Shown: one piece after another, positions 16,865 to 25,077 of the stretch | Position numbering within the stretch: position 1 is the stretch's first letter | Layout: every line of letters begins with the position of its first letter | Source: DASQFI01 sp035633215 | GTDB taxonomy: Bacteria > Acidobacteriota > Vicinamibacteria > Vicinamibacterales > SCN-69-37 | Length of the DNA stretch: 64,000 nt | Assembly: GCA_035633215.1 (NCBI GenBank) | Contig: DASQFI010000059.1 | Span: 186,001 to 250,000 of the forward strand | Direction of reading: 5' to 3' | Notes under the pieces: generated by a model | What the model was told of the DNA's origin: nothing | The model's input: the letters and a program-made list of their open reading frames with translations, nothing else | Databases searched by the model: none | Made by a program: the position numbers and the translations under genes

Positions 16865-17383
16865 GTGAAGCGTCCCGACAAGACCGAGCATCATCAGTAC
16901 TACTCGACTTACATCGATCAAGTCCCTGACGGCGACATCCTGGCGATTCTGCGGACGAGCATCGACGAGACCGCGGGCCTGTTGAAGAACCAGCCGGCGT
17001 CAATTGGCGACCACCGCTACGCGCCGGGCAAGTGGACCGTCCGCGAAATCATCAACCATCTCGTCGACAGCGAGCGCACATTCGGGTTTCGGGCGTTCTG
17101 GTTCGCCCGCAAGGGCGCGGGCGAGCTGCCGTCGTTCGACCAGGAGCCGTTCGTCGCCGAGGCGCGCACGTCGGCGCGATCGCTCGACAGTCTGTTCGAC
17201 GAATGGCGCACGGTCCGCGCGTCAAACCTGTCGCTGTTCGAGACGATTGACGAGGCGGCGTCGGGGAGCACGGGAATTGCGAGCGGCTATCGGTTCACCG
17301 TGCGCGCGTTTCCGTGGATCATCGCGGGCCACGAGCTTCACCATCGCAGGCAATTGAAGGATCGCTACCTGGCGCGCGCGTAA
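16865..17383 (+). CDS. DinB/YfiT-like metal-dependent protein
   Basis: The 172-residue protein has the DinB four-helix bundle features: 'YAPGKWTVREIINHLVDSERTF' supplies the first metal-binding histidine, and 'IIAGHELHHRRQLKDRY' supplies the second and third. Several relatives are metal-dependent thiol transferases (bacillithiol or mycothiol S-transferases); the substrate here is unknown. It starts with GTG, supported by AAAGGAG seven bases upstream. It is followed at 47 bp by a PilZ-domain gene on the same strand. Confidence 0.88.
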   Translation: MKRPDKTEHHQYYSTYIDQVPDGDILAILRTSIDETAGLLKNQPASIGDHRYAPGKWTVREIINHLVDSERTFGFRAFWFARKGAGELPSFDQEPFVAEARTSARSLDSLFDEWRTVRASNLSLFETIDEAASGSTGIASGYRFTVRAFPWIIAGHELHHRRQLKDRYLARA

Positions 17384-17430
17384 GCGGCGCTTTCGTGGCG
17401 ACGCGCACTGAGATAGGATGCGGTGCGCAG

Positions 17431-17844
17431 ATGGCATCCGATTGGCGGCAGTACCCCCACTCCGGCGTCGAATCCGTCCGCACGCCTCCCCACGGCACAC
17501 CGACCGGCACTGAACGGCGGCGCGGGCCGCGCGTGCGCGTGCGCGGCCGGTTGCCCGCGTCCTTCACGACCGTCTCGATGCCGATCCTCATTCGCAACAT
17601 CAGTCTCGGGGGGATGCTCATCGCCAGCTCCGAGCCGTTCCCCGTCGGGGCGACGCATCAACTTCGGATCGCGATGAATGAGGACGATTCCGACGTGCCG
17701 GTGCTGACCGCGCAGATCGTGTACTGCCAGTCCGAGTACCTGCCGGATGGCACCACGGCGTTTCTCACCGGGTTTATGTTTACGAGCCCTCAAGACGAAC
17801 AGGCCCAACGGCGCGTGTTCGACCTGATCGAGAAGGCCACCTAA
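17431..17844 (+). CDS. PilZ domain protein (candidate c-di-GMP receptor)
   Basis: A 137-residue single-domain protein. The c-di-GMP-binding signature is present: an Arg-rich 'RRRGPRVRVRG' before the barrel and 'NISLGGMLI' for the (D/N)xSxxG motif. PilZ proteins bind cyclic di-GMP and adjust motility, polysaccharide or other outputs through partner proteins, none of which is adjacent. An upstream ATG at 17418 is also in reach but out of frame; the ATG at 17431 fits the domain. Confidence 0.85.
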   Translation: MASDWRQYPHSGVESVRTPPHGTPTGTERRRGPRVRVRGRLPASFTTVSMPILIRNISLGGMLIASSEPFPVGATHQLRIAMNEDDSDVPVLTAQIVYCQSEYLPDGTTAFLTGFMFTSPQDEQAQRRVFDLIEKAT

Positions 17845-17878
17845 GACCTCGGGTTTCGTTTCTGGAGCAGGTTGCGAA

Positions 17879-17983
17879 GTGTAGGCCGGCCCTTCCGCCT
17901 TCGCTGAAGCTACGGCGGACCACTGTAGCCTTGGCGGAGGTGGTCAGGGCCGGCGCAGGCGGGGCTGAAGCCCCGCCCTACAC
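17879..17983. repeat. intergenic inverted-repeat element (GTGTAGG...CCTACAC)
   Basis: The ends GTGTAGG and CCCTACAC are inverted. Inside are a CCGCC...GGCGG pairing and a perfect hairpin, GCGGGGC (17959-17965), loop TGAA, GCCCCGC (17970-17976). The inner words (CTTCGCTGAAGCTACGGCGGA) recall repeats common in acidobacterial intergenic DNA. It occupies most of the gap between the PilZ gene and the ABC/sigma operon and may terminate the former. Confidence 0.55.
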
Positions 17984-18008
17984 GTAATTGTAAGAAACAC
18001 GGCCGCCG

Positions 18009-18029
18009 CCAGACTAACTGGTCTGGAGG
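18009..18029 (+). promoter_or_regulatory. hairpin overlapping the RBS of the ABC ATPase gene
   Basis: CCAGAC (18009-18014), a 6-nt loop and GTCTGG (18021-18026) form a perfect 6-bp stem whose right arm enters the GGAGG ribosome-binding site (18025-18029), five bases before the GTG start. It could be an operator or an RNA hairpin limiting translation of the operon. Confidence 0.35.
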
Positions 18030-18034
18030 CACGC

Positions 18035-18760
18035 GTGATCGAAATCCGGCACCTGCACAAACGGTATGGCGTGGTCACGGCCGTCGACGACGCGTCGTTC
18101 GTCGCGGCCGACGGCGCCATCACGGGACTTCTGGGCGAGAACGGGGCGGGAAAGACCACCACCCTCCGGACCATCTGCGGATTGCTGACCCCGGACTCCG
18201 GGTCGATCCAGATCGATGGCGCCGAAAACGAACGCGACGCCGTCCGGCGGCGCATCGGCGCCCTGCTGACGCAGGGCGGGCTGTATTCCCGGCTGACCGC
18301 GCGCGAAAACATCACGTACTTCGGCGAGCTGCAGGGCCTGCCGAGGCACGACGTCGCACGCCGCGCGGACGAGTTGCTCGCAGCCTGGGACCTCGGCCGG
18401 ATCGCCGATCGGCCCGCTGGAACATTCTCCCAGGGCGAAGGCGTCAGGGTCGCGATTGCGCGGGCGCTCGTGCACGCGCCGCGAAACGTGGTCCTCGACG
18501 AACCCACGAACGGCCTCGACGTGCCGACGGTGCGAGCGCTCCGCGGCAGGCTCGGCAAAATGCGCGACGCTGGCTGCTGTGTCGTGTTCTCGAGCCACGT
18601 GCTCGCGGAAGTGAGCGTGCTCTGCGACCACATCGTCATCCTCTCGTGCGGGCGTGTCGTCAGCCAGGGCAGCATCAGGTCGATTTGCCAGCAAGCGGGC
18701 GCGGCCTCGCTGGAGGAAGCGTTCCTGGCGCTAACTGGCCGAACGGAGGTGATCGTATGA
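18035..18760 (+). CDS. ABC-2 type transporter ATP-binding protein (NatA-like)
   Basis: The 241-residue ATPase has Walker A 'GENGAGKTTT', Walker B 'NVVLDEPTNGLD' and the switch His in 'VVFSSHVLAEV'. The signature motif is divergent, 'FSQGEGVRV' instead of LSGGQ. It is a stand-alone export ATPase that pairs with the membrane protein encoded next; the permease ATG overlaps this stop as ATGA. It starts with GTG behind GGAGG. The operon continues into an ECF sigma factor and a four-helix membrane protein, which suggests the exporter is part of an envelope response. Confidence 0.88.
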   Translation: MIEIRHLHKRYGVVTAVDDASFVAADGAITGLLGENGAGKTTTLRTICGLLTPDSGSIQIDGAENERDAVRRRIGALLTQGGLYSRLTARENITYFGELQGLPRHDVARRADELLAAWDLGRIADRPAGTFSQGEGVRVAIARALVHAPRNVVLDEPTNGLDVPTVRALRGRLGKMRDAGCCVVFSSHVLAEVSVLCDHIVILSCGRVVSQGSIRSICQQAGAASLEEAFLALTGRTEVIV

Positions 18761-19533
18761 AGGACGTACTGATCGTCGCCCGCAAGGAAATCCAGGATCA
18801 CCTTCGCGATACGCGATCGCTCGCGTCGAGCTTCTTGTATGCGTCGATGGGACCCGCGGTCGTGCTACTGGTCTCGCTCTCCAACTCGGGCGATACCGCG
18901 CGTCGCGCCACGCTTCTGGTGAGCATGGCGTCGGTCTTCGCGCTCGTGTCCGCCGTGGCGGGCGGCATGAGTGTCGCCATGGACGCGATGGCCGGCGAAC
19001 GAGAGCGCCGATCGCTCGTGCCGCTGTTGCTCACCCCGGCGTCGCGCTTCGATCTCGTCCTGGGCAAGTGGCTCGCAACCTGCGCGTTCGCCCTGGGGGC
19101 GTTGACCGTCACGATCTGCGGATTCCTGCCAGTCGTGCTGTGGCGGGCGCCGGTCGGCTGGATCGTCCTCGTGCAATTGGGAGTGTGGGTGTTGCTCGGT
19201 CTCATCCCGCTGGCGCTCGCGGGCTCGGCCGCGCATCTCCTGCTCTCCGCCAACAGCCGCACGACCCAGGAAGCGAACGGCTGGCTGTCGATCGCCGTGT
19301 TCCTCCCGATGCTCGCGGGAATGTTTCTCGTGTTCTTCCCGTCCTGGGTCGGGACCTGGTGGTTCCTCGTGCCCATCATCGGGCAACAATCGCTCGTAAT
19401 TCGCGGCCTCGCGGGACAGCCGGCGACGGTCGTCCAAGCCGCCGTGCTGGCGGTCGTCACGCTGGCGGTCGCCATCCCGGCGCTGCTGGCCACGCGGCGA
19501 GCGCTCGAACGAGACGATGTCGTCACGGGCTGA
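18757..19533 (+). CDS. ABC-2 type permease (NatB-like)
   Basis: About 258 residues with six predicted hydrophobic spans and the N-terminal 'IVARKEIQDHLRDTRSLASSF' of NatB/ABC-2 permeases. A conserved 'MAGERERRSLVPLLLTP' precedes the third span. It forms the membrane part of the exporter with the ATPase just upstream (ATGA overlap 18757-18760). The exported substrate is not inferable; NatAB relatives export sodium or small toxic compounds. The stop TGA at 19531-19533 is in the same frame as the following sigma gene. Confidence 0.87.
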   Translation: MKDVLIVARKEIQDHLRDTRSLASSFLYASMGPAVVLLVSLSNSGDTARRATLLVSMASVFALVSAVAGGMSVAMDAMAGERERRSLVPLLLTPASRFDLVLGKWLATCAFALGALTVTICGFLPVVLWRAPVGWIVLVQLGVWVLLGLIPLALAGSAAHLLLSANSRTTQEANGWLSIAVFLPMLAGMFLVFFPSWVGTWWFLVPIIGQQSLVIRGLAGQPATVVQAAVLAVVTLAVAIPALLATRRALERDDVVTG

Positions 19534-19560
19534 ACATCACTTCTCGCGTCCGGAGACGGT

Positions 19561-20055
19561 CTGACGGCCGCGGACCTCGACCGCCGCTTCACGGCCCTGC
19601 TCGCCACGCACGGACCGTCGCTCTCACGGCTGGCCGCCAGCTACACGCGTGACCACGGCGAGCGCGACGATCTTTTTCAGGAGATTGCGCTGGCGATCTG
19701 GCGCGCGCTGCCGGCGTTCCGGGGAGAGTGCTCTGAGCGCACGTTTGTGTTCCGGGTGGCGCACAACCGTGGACTCTCACACATCTCGCGCCGGCGGCTC
19801 CAGATCGCCGACCACGAAATGGCCATGGATCCGCCCGACGCGATGCCCAATCCGGAGCAGGCGTTCTCGACGGAACAGCAGGCTCAGCGTCTGTTCGATG
19901 CGGTGCAGCAGCTGCCGCTCGGGTATCGGCAGGTCGTGACGCTCGCGCTCGAGGGCATGAGCTATGGCGAGATTGCCGAGGTGCTCGGCATCAGCGAGAG
20001 CAACGTCGGCGCGCGGCTCACCCGCGCCAGGCAGATCCTTCGACGACTTGTATAG
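19561..20055 (+). CDS. ECF-type RNA polymerase sigma factor with probable CTG start
   Basis: From 19561 the frame encodes a full sigma-70 region 2 ('DHGERDDLFQEIALAIWRAL', 'FVFRVAHNRGLSH') and region 4 ('QLPLGYRQVVTLALEGMSYG', 'IAEVLGISESNVGARLTRAR'), 164 residues in all. Between the in-frame TGA of the upstream permease and this domain there is no ATG, GTG or TTG. The only plausible initiator is CTG at 19561, five bases after GGAG (19552-19555). The first GTG, at 19747, would delete half of region 2. It probably directs transcription of its own operon and envelope genes, controlled by the membrane protein encoded next. Confidence 0.85.
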   Translation: MTAADLDRRFTALLATHGPSLSRLAASYTRDHGERDDLFQEIALAIWRALPAFRGECSERTFVFRVAHNRGLSHISRRRLQIADHEMAMDPPDAMPNPEQAFSTEQQAQRLFDAVQQLPLGYRQVVTLALEGMSYGEIAEVLGISESNVGARLTRARQILRRLV

Positions 20056-20063
20056 AGGACCTC

Positions 20064-20669
20064 ATGCAGCCCGACCTTGAGCTCGAAACGTGGCGTCGGC
20101 AGTGGCAGGCGCGCGAAACCGTCCCGCCCGATCTGACTCGACGCGTCGAACGCGAGCTTCGTCACGCGCGGCGCGCTCAGCTCCTGGCGATCGGCGTGAC
20201 CATCGGCTTCGGCGTCGCCGTGCCCGTCCGAGCCTCTCTGACCGGCCGGCCAGACGACGTCGTGCTGGCGATCGGTGTCTGGGTGTTCATCGTGCTGGCC
20301 TGGGTCGTGTCCTGGCGAATCATGCGCGGCGACTCGAAGCCGGCGGCCGCTACGACCACGGCGTTTCTCGATTTCTCCATCCTCAGCTGCCGGCGTCACC
20401 TGACCGAAGTCGGCGCCGCGGCGATGCTCTACGCCGTGTTCCTGACGTTCATCATGTGGCTGCAGTATCGGGAGTTTGCTGCCCAGACGGGCGCCGGTCC
20501 GTGGGCCTTCGTGACCCGGACGCACAGCCTCGTGGTCTGGGCCGTCACCGCGGCACTCGGTGGGTTTGCGTGGTGGCGACGGCAGCTCCTGCGGCGCGAG
20601 CTGCGCAACCTGATGAGTATTCAGAAGAGCTATCAGTATTCGACGAACGCGTCGTCCACAAAACAGTAG
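20064..20669 (+). CDS. four-span membrane protein, candidate anti-sigma partner
   Basis: A 201-residue protein begins with a cytosolic ~40-residue helix ('ELETWRRQWQARETVPPDL', then a basic stretch). Four hydrophobic spans follow: 'LLAIGVTIGFGVAVPV', 'VLAIGVWVFIVLAWVVSW', 'AAAMLYAVFLTFIMWL' and 'LVVWAVTAALGGFAWW'. It starts eight bases after the sigma stop, behind GAGGA. Position and topology fit a membrane anti-sigma factor, but no zinc-binding HxxxCxxC motif is present, so this role rests on context alone. Confidence 0.75.
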   Translation: MQPDLELETWRRQWQARETVPPDLTRRVERELRHARRAQLLAIGVTIGFGVAVPVRASLTGRPDDVVLAIGVWVFIVLAWVVSWRIMRGDSKPAAATTTAFLDFSILSCRRHLTEVGAAAMLYAVFLTFIMWLQYREFAAQTGAGPWAFVTRTHSLVVWAVTAALGGFAWWRRQLLRRELRNLMSIQKSYQYSTNASSTKQ

Positions 20670-20899
20670 AGCCACCGTTCGCCGGGCTCGGCGGAGGCGA
20701 TGACGGCGTGTCCCTCGGCGCGGGCATGCGTGCTCGCGTGCCGGTTGGGCGACGAATCACAGCAGAGTGTCACGCCGCAGTCCTGGCACGTGCGCAGGTG
20801 GACCCATCGCGCGCCGATCTTCACGCACTCGGCGCACTGGCGGCGCGTCGCGTGCTTGACCTCAGTCACCGCCTCGAGGTGCGCGCAGGAATCCGGCAT
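20633..20899 (-). CDS. UBP-type zinc-finger protein
   Basis: This small protein of 88 residues consists almost entirely of a ZnF-UBP domain: 'CAHLEAV', 'QCAECVKIGARWVHLRTCQDC', 'CCDSSPNRHASTHARAEGH' and 'GERWLYCFVDD'. In eukaryotes this fold binds the free C-terminus of ubiquitin; stand-alone bacterial forms are widespread and of unknown function. I chose the ATG at 20899 because upstream in-frame sequence belongs to the divergently placed DUF5996 gene. Its 3' end overlaps the membrane-protein gene by 37 bp. Confidence 0.85.
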   Translation of the reverse strand: MPDSCAHLEAVTEVKHATRRQCAECVKIGARWVHLRTCQDCGVTLCCDSSPNRHASTHARAEGHAVIASAEPGERWLYCFVDDAFVEY

Positions 20900-20914
20900 T
20901 CCCGGCAGCGTATC

Positions 20915-21823
20915 ATGACCCCGATGGACGATCTCTGGCCGGCGCTGCCCTACGAGGCGTGGAAAGACACCTACACGACACTGCATCTGTGGACGCAGGT
21001 CGTCGGCAAGATCGCACTCGCGCAGTCGCCGCCGATGAACCATTCATGGGCGATCGCGCTGCAGATCACGCCGCGCGGATTCGCGACGCGGATGCTGCCC
21101 CACGGCCGGCGCGCGTTCATGATGGAGTTCGATTTCATCGACCATCACCTCGCCATTCGCGCCTCCGACGGCGCCGTACGGACAATCGCGCTCGAGCCGC
21201 GCCCGGTGGCCGACTTCTACCGGGAGGTCCTGCGCACGCTCGAGGCGATGGGGCTTCCTGTGAAAATCTGGCCGGTGGCCGTCGAGCTGCCGTCGCCCAT
21301 CCGGCTCGACGAGGACACCGTCCATCGCCACTACGATGCCGAATACGCGCGGCGATGCTGGCGCATCCTCGTGCAGATCGAGCGCGTGTTGACGGCCGCG
21401 CGCTGCGAGTACTACGGCAAGATCAGCCCCGTCCATTTTTTCTGGGGCGGCTTCGACCTCGCCGTGACGCGTTTCTCGGGGCGGCGCGCCCCACCGCGCG
21501 AGGGTCCGGCCTTCATGCGCGAGGCCTACTCACACGAGGTCATCAGCCACGGCTTCTGGCCAGGCGGCGCGCCCATGCCCGAGCCGGTCTTCTACGCGTA
21601 CGCCGTTCCCGAGCCTGCGGGACTGAAGGAGGCGTCCGTCGAGCCCGCGGCGACGTACTACCATCGTGAGCTCGGCGAGTTCATCCTTCCGTACGACGCC
21701 GTCCGGACGGCCGCCGATCCGGATCGCATGATCCATCAATTCGTCGCCAGCACCTACCACCAGGCCGCGACGCTCGGCGGCTGGGATCGGGACGCGCTCG
21801 AACGCCATCGCCCGACCGCGTAA
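20915..21823 (+). CDS. DUF5996 family protein
   Basis: The 302-residue protein matches the DUF5996 family: N-terminal 'WPALPYEAWKDTYTTLHLWTQVVGKI', 'MMEFDFIDHHL', 'HFFWGGFDLAVTRFSGR', and a C-terminal 'YYHRELGEFILPYD' with 'FVASTYHQAATLGGWDR'. The conserved residues are mostly aromatic, His and Asp, which suggests an enzyme, but none has been characterised to my knowledge. Two close in-frame ATGs (20915, 20924) are available. The gene is soluble and lacks a signal peptide. Confidence 0.85.
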   Translation: MTPMDDLWPALPYEAWKDTYTTLHLWTQVVGKIALAQSPPMNHSWAIALQITPRGFATRMLPHGRRAFMMEFDFIDHHLAIRASDGAVRTIALEPRPVADFYREVLRTLEAMGLPVKIWPVAVELPSPIRLDEDTVHRHYDAEYARRCWRILVQIERVLTAARCEYYGKISPVHFFWGGFDLAVTRFSGRRAPPREGPAFMREAYSHEVISHGFWPGGAPMPEPVFYAYAVPEPAGLKEASVEPAATYYHRELGEFILPYDAVRTAADPDRMIHQFVASTYHQAATLGGWDRDALERHRPTA

Positions 21824-21875
21824 CCGGCCTCAACCCGACCCGCCAACCGAGACCGGCCCGCGAGCGTCTAATTTC

Positions 21876-21891
21876 TTCCAGCATACTGGAA
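21876..21891 (+). promoter_or_regulatory. palindromic operator candidate before PadR-ADOP pair
   Basis: TTCCAG (21876-21881), CATA, CTGGAA (21886-21891) form a perfect 6-bp inverted repeat five bases before the PadR ATG at 21897. It differs from the ATGTC-type sites at 9324-9361. It is a likely autoregulatory site. Confidence 0.5.
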
Positions 21892-21896
21892 GTTAT

Positions 21897-22217
21897 ATGC
21901 CCTTCCGCCTCAACCATCTCGAGTTCCTGACCCTGCTCGCGCTCGCGAGGCTCGGCGACGATGCCAATGCCGCCAGCGTGCGCGCCGACATCGCATCGAC
22001 CGGCGGCCGGCGGGCATCGGTCGCCGGGGTGTACGCCGCGCTCGATCGGCTGGTGCACCTCCGTCTGGCGCGCGGGTGGCTGTCCGATCCCCGGCCTGAA
22101 CCGGGTGGCCGCGCCAGGCGGCATTACCGGCTCACGGCCACTGGTCACGCGTGGCTGGAGCGCGAGCGCGCTCGGACCGCCGCGCTGTGGCGTGGCATCC
22201 CCACGGCTGATCGATGA
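21897..22217 (+). CDS. PadR family transcriptional regulator
   Basis: The 106-residue regulator shows 'LEFLTLLALARLGDDANAASV', 'SVAGVYAALDRLVHLRLARGW' and 'RRHYRLTATGHAWL', a PadR winged helix. It is more divergent than the PadR at 8961. Its TGA overlaps the start of the ADOP permease as ATGA, so the two are translationally coupled, as is usual for ADOP loci. It probably represses this pair through the palindrome at 21876-21891. Confidence 0.88.
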   Translation: MPFRLNHLEFLTLLALARLGDDANAASVRADIASTGGRRASVAGVYAALDRLVHLRLARGWLSDPRPEPGGRARRHYRLTATGHAWLERERARTAALWRGIPTADR

Positions 22218-24931
22218 CTCCCCGACCGAGGCGATCGATCGGGCGGACGCTGCTCGTCGGGCTCGCGCCGGCGCATCTTCGATCGGACTTCGCGAGGGAG
22301 CTGGACGTCGCATTTGCCGAAGAGGCGGCGCATCGCGGCTGGTGGTTCCAGCGGTGGTGGAACGCCCAACAGGCGGTGAAGGGAGCCGGGCCGATGCTGA
22401 GATTGCGATTGCGCGCACGGCGGGTGGCGCTGTCGACACGCCGGCGTGCGATTCACGGATCGACGATGGTCCGGTCGGTCGCGCAGGATCTGGAGTTCGG
22501 GCTGCGCACATTGCGCGCGCGTCCCGGGTTCACCGTCGTCATGATCGCGACGCTGGCGTTGGGGATCGGGGCGAACACGGCCATTTTCAGCGTCGTGCAC
22601 AGCGTGCTCATTCGCGATCTGCCTTACCCGGATCCCGCCCGCCTCGTTCGTCTCTACGAGACCTTCGGCGGCCGCCGTCACGTCCGTGGCGTCGCCAACC
22701 CGTTCAACTACGACGTCTGGGAGAAACAGACCCGGTCATTTGCCGGTCTGGCCGCGATGCGGGCGGGGTCGGCGACGCTCACCGGCGCGGGCGATCCGGA
22801 GCGCGTGCGCGTGCACGGCGTCACCGCGTCGTTCTTCGACATCATGGGCCGGGACGCGACGCTTGGACGCGTGCTCACGGCGGCCGACGCCGGCGCCACG
22901 CGTCCGGTAATCGTCATCTCTCATGCGCTGTGGCATCGGCGTTTCGGCGCGGACCCCGGTGTCATTGGCCGCACCGTCGCGCTCGATGGCGATTCCGTCG
23001 CGGTGGTCGGCGTGCTCGGTCCGTCATTCGCGATTCCGGAGAACTGCGACGTTTGGCAGCCGTACGTGCTGACACCCAAGCTGCGGGCGGAGATGGGCTC
23101 GTGGTTTCTCGGCGTGATTGCGCGCCTGAAGCCGGACGTCACGATCGCGCAGGCCCAGGCGGAGATGGACGCGATCTCTGCGCAGCTCACCGCGCAGTTT
23201 CCCGCGCGAGGCAAGGGACGCGGCGCGTGGGTCCTCGGTCTCCAGGAAGACCTGGGCTTCCGCGTCGAGGAGGCGCTCTGGCTCCTTCAGGGCGTCGTGG
23301 GCGTCGTCCTGCTCGTCGCGTGCGCGAACGTCGCGAATCTCCTGATCGCCTCGGCGAGCGGACGCCGCCGGGAGTTGAGCATCCGAGCCTCTCTCGGCGC
23401 GGGCCGAGGCCGGCTCGTCCGGCAGATGGTCACCGAAAGCGTGCTGGTCGCGGTGATCGGTGGGCTGGCCGGTGCGGTGCTGGCGGCCTGGGGCGTGTCC
23501 GTGCTGGTCGCCAACGCGCCCGAGTACACGTTGCCCGCGAACGTCGCGATCGGCGTCGATCCGATCGTGCTCGGCCTCACCATCGGCGTGTCCGTGCTCA
23601 CCGGTATCGTCGCCGGCATCGGTCCCGCGCTGCTCTTTTCGCGCCCGGGCACCGCCGACATGCTCAGAGGGACGTCAACGAGCGTGGCCGGACCGGGCAC
23701 GGGCGGTCAGCGCTGGCTTCGATTTGGTCTGGTCGCGGTCGAGGTCGCGCTCGCGATCCTGCTCGTCGCCGGATCGGCGCTCCTCATTCGCAGTTTCGCG
23801 CACCTGACCAGTCAACCGCCGGGCTTCTCTCCCGAGCGGCTGCTCACCGCCACCATTTCGCTTCCAGAACGATCGTACGGCTCGCCGGCGGCCCAGCAGC
23901 AATTCTGGAGCGCGCTCTTCGATCGGTTGCACGCCCTGCCAGGCGCGACAGACGCCGGTGCGTCCACGGCACTGCCCTTTTCGAATTGGGAATGGCAGAC
24001 GTGGTTCGAGGTACGCGGCCGTGAACAGGTCAAGAACGACGGCACCAGCATTCGCACCGTCACGCCCGGCTACTTCGGCACGCTCGGACTTCCTCTGCTC
24101 AGCGGGCGGGTGTTCTCCGACACAGACGTGCCGGGCGCCGAGCCGGTCGTGATCGTCAACGACGCGTTCGCGCGAGAGCATCTCGGGGGGCTCAATCCGG
24201 TGAGCCAGCAGATTCGTACGGAGCGGCCGGGCGGCGGTGCCCGCACGACACAATTGACCGGCGTGCGAAGCGAGCTTGCGCCTTCCGCGCGCTGGATGAC
24301 GGTCGTCGGCGTCGTCGCCGACACGCGCCACACGACACTCGACGCCGCTCCGCAGCCGGAGATCTACCGGCCGCTGGCGCAGTGGGCGACGCCGATGATG
24401 GTCTTGGCCATCCGCACGACCGGGGATCCCGAACCGCTCGGCGCACGGCTGCGCCAGCAGGTGCACGAGATCGATCCGAACCTTGCGGTCGAGCAGGTTC
24501 GCAGCATGCAGACGGCCATCGACCGCACGGTCGCGCGACGCCGTTTCGAGATGTGGCTGTTCTCGCTCTTCGGCACGCTGGGAGGCGTGCTCGCCGCGAT
24601 CGGCATCTACGGCGTCATGAGCTCTGTCGCCGGACTTCGCCGTCGCGAGATGGGGATTCGGCTGGCGCTCGGTGCGAACCCTGCCCACGTGAAAGCGCTC
24701 GTCACTCGTCAGGGACTGCGGCCGGTCGTCGCCGGGCTGGTGATCGGCCTGGCCGCCGTCTGGTGGCTCTCGGCGCTGCTCGAGTCACGGCTGTTTGGCG
24801 TCACGCCGCACGATCCAGCGTCACTTGTCTCGACCGTAATCGGGTTTCTCGTCGTCGCCATCGTCGCATGCTGGGCGCCGGCGCGACGTGCGGGAAAGGC
24901 GGATCCGGTGACGATCCTGAGAAGTGAATGA
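22214..24931 (+). CDS. ADOP-family ABC permease (MacB/FtsX-type, duplicated)
   Basis: The 905-residue protein starts with a cytosolic prefix domain ('HLRSDFARELDVAFAEEAAHRG'), then 'TLALGIGANTAIFSVVHSVL', the first span and MacB-like periplasmic domain. A first FtsX core follows ('VACANVANLLIA', 'RELSIRASLGA'), then a second periplasmic domain and a second FtsX core ending 'APARRAGKADPVTILRSE'. These proteins lack their own ATPase, and none is adjacent. They are thought to act in envelope transport or stress roles. The gene is coupled to the PadR gene upstream and appears intact. Confidence 0.92.
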   Translation: MTPRPRRSIGRTLLVGLAPAHLRSDFARELDVAFAEEAAHRGWWFQRWWNAQQAVKGAGPMLRLRLRARRVALSTRRRAIHGSTMVRSVAQDLEFGLRTLRARPGFTVVMIATLALGIGANTAIFSVVHSVLIRDLPYPDPARLVRLYETFGGRRHVRGVANPFNYDVWEKQTRSFAGLAAMRAGSATLTGAGDPERVRVHGVTASFFDIMGRDATLGRVLTAADAGATRPVIVISHALWHRRFGADPGVIGRTVALDGDSVAVVGVLGPSFAIPENCDVWQPYVLTPKLRAEMGSWFLGVIARLKPDVTIAQAQAEMDAISAQLTAQFPARGKGRGAWVLGLQEDLGFRVEEALWLLQGVVGVVLLVACANVANLLIASASGRRRELSIRASLGAGRGRLVRQMVTESVLVAVIGGLAGAVLAAWGVSVLVANAPEYTLPANVAIGVDPIVLGLTIGVSVLTGIVAGIGPALLFSRPGTADMLRGTSTSVAGPGTGGQRWLRFGLVAVEVALAILLVAGSALLIRSFAHLTSQPPGFSPERLLTATISLPERSYGSPAAQQQFWSALFDRLHALPGATDAGASTALPFSNWEWQTWFEVRGREQVKNDGTSIRTVTPGYFGTLGLPLLSGRVFSDTDVPGAEPVVIVNDAFAREHLGGLNPVSQQIRTERPGGGARTTQLTGVRSELAPSARWMTVVGVVADTRHTTLDAAPQPEIYRPLAQWATPMMVLAIRTTGDPEPLGARLRQQVHEIDPNLAVEQVRSMQTAIDRTVARRRFEMWLFSLFGTLGGVLAAIGIYGVMSSVAGLRRREMGIRLALGANPAHVKALVTRQGLRPVVAGLVIGLAAVWWLSALLESRLFGVTPHDPASLVSTVIGFLVVAIVACWAPARRAGKADPVTILRSE

Positions 24932-24966
24932 GCTGAGATCCCAAACTTCTTTTCACACAGCGCACG

Positions 24967-25077
24967 ATGGCTCACTCAAGTGAGGAAATCCCGGACGGCG
25001 TTGCGTGGAATATTCTCCGAACACTGCACGCGCCCAGTCACAAAACTGAAATCAGGATCCTCGCCGCACAACGCTAA
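24967..25077 (+). CDS. possible 36-residue small protein overlapping the next gene
   Basis: ATG at 24967 opens 36 codons ending in TAA at 25075-25077, whose last A begins the ATG of the next gene (TAATG). The predicted peptide starts 'MAHSSEEIPDGVAWNILRTL' and is lower in GC than its neighbours. Stop-start overlap suggests translational coupling, but there is no clear RBS and no homolog known to me. It may be chance. Confidence 0.3.
   Translation: MAHSSEEIPDGVAWNILRTLHAPSHKTEIRILAAQR

Noticed and set aside
19747..20055. GTG 19747 as start of the sigma factor
   Set aside because: It would delete the first half of sigma region 2, which is clearly encoded upstream in the same frame.
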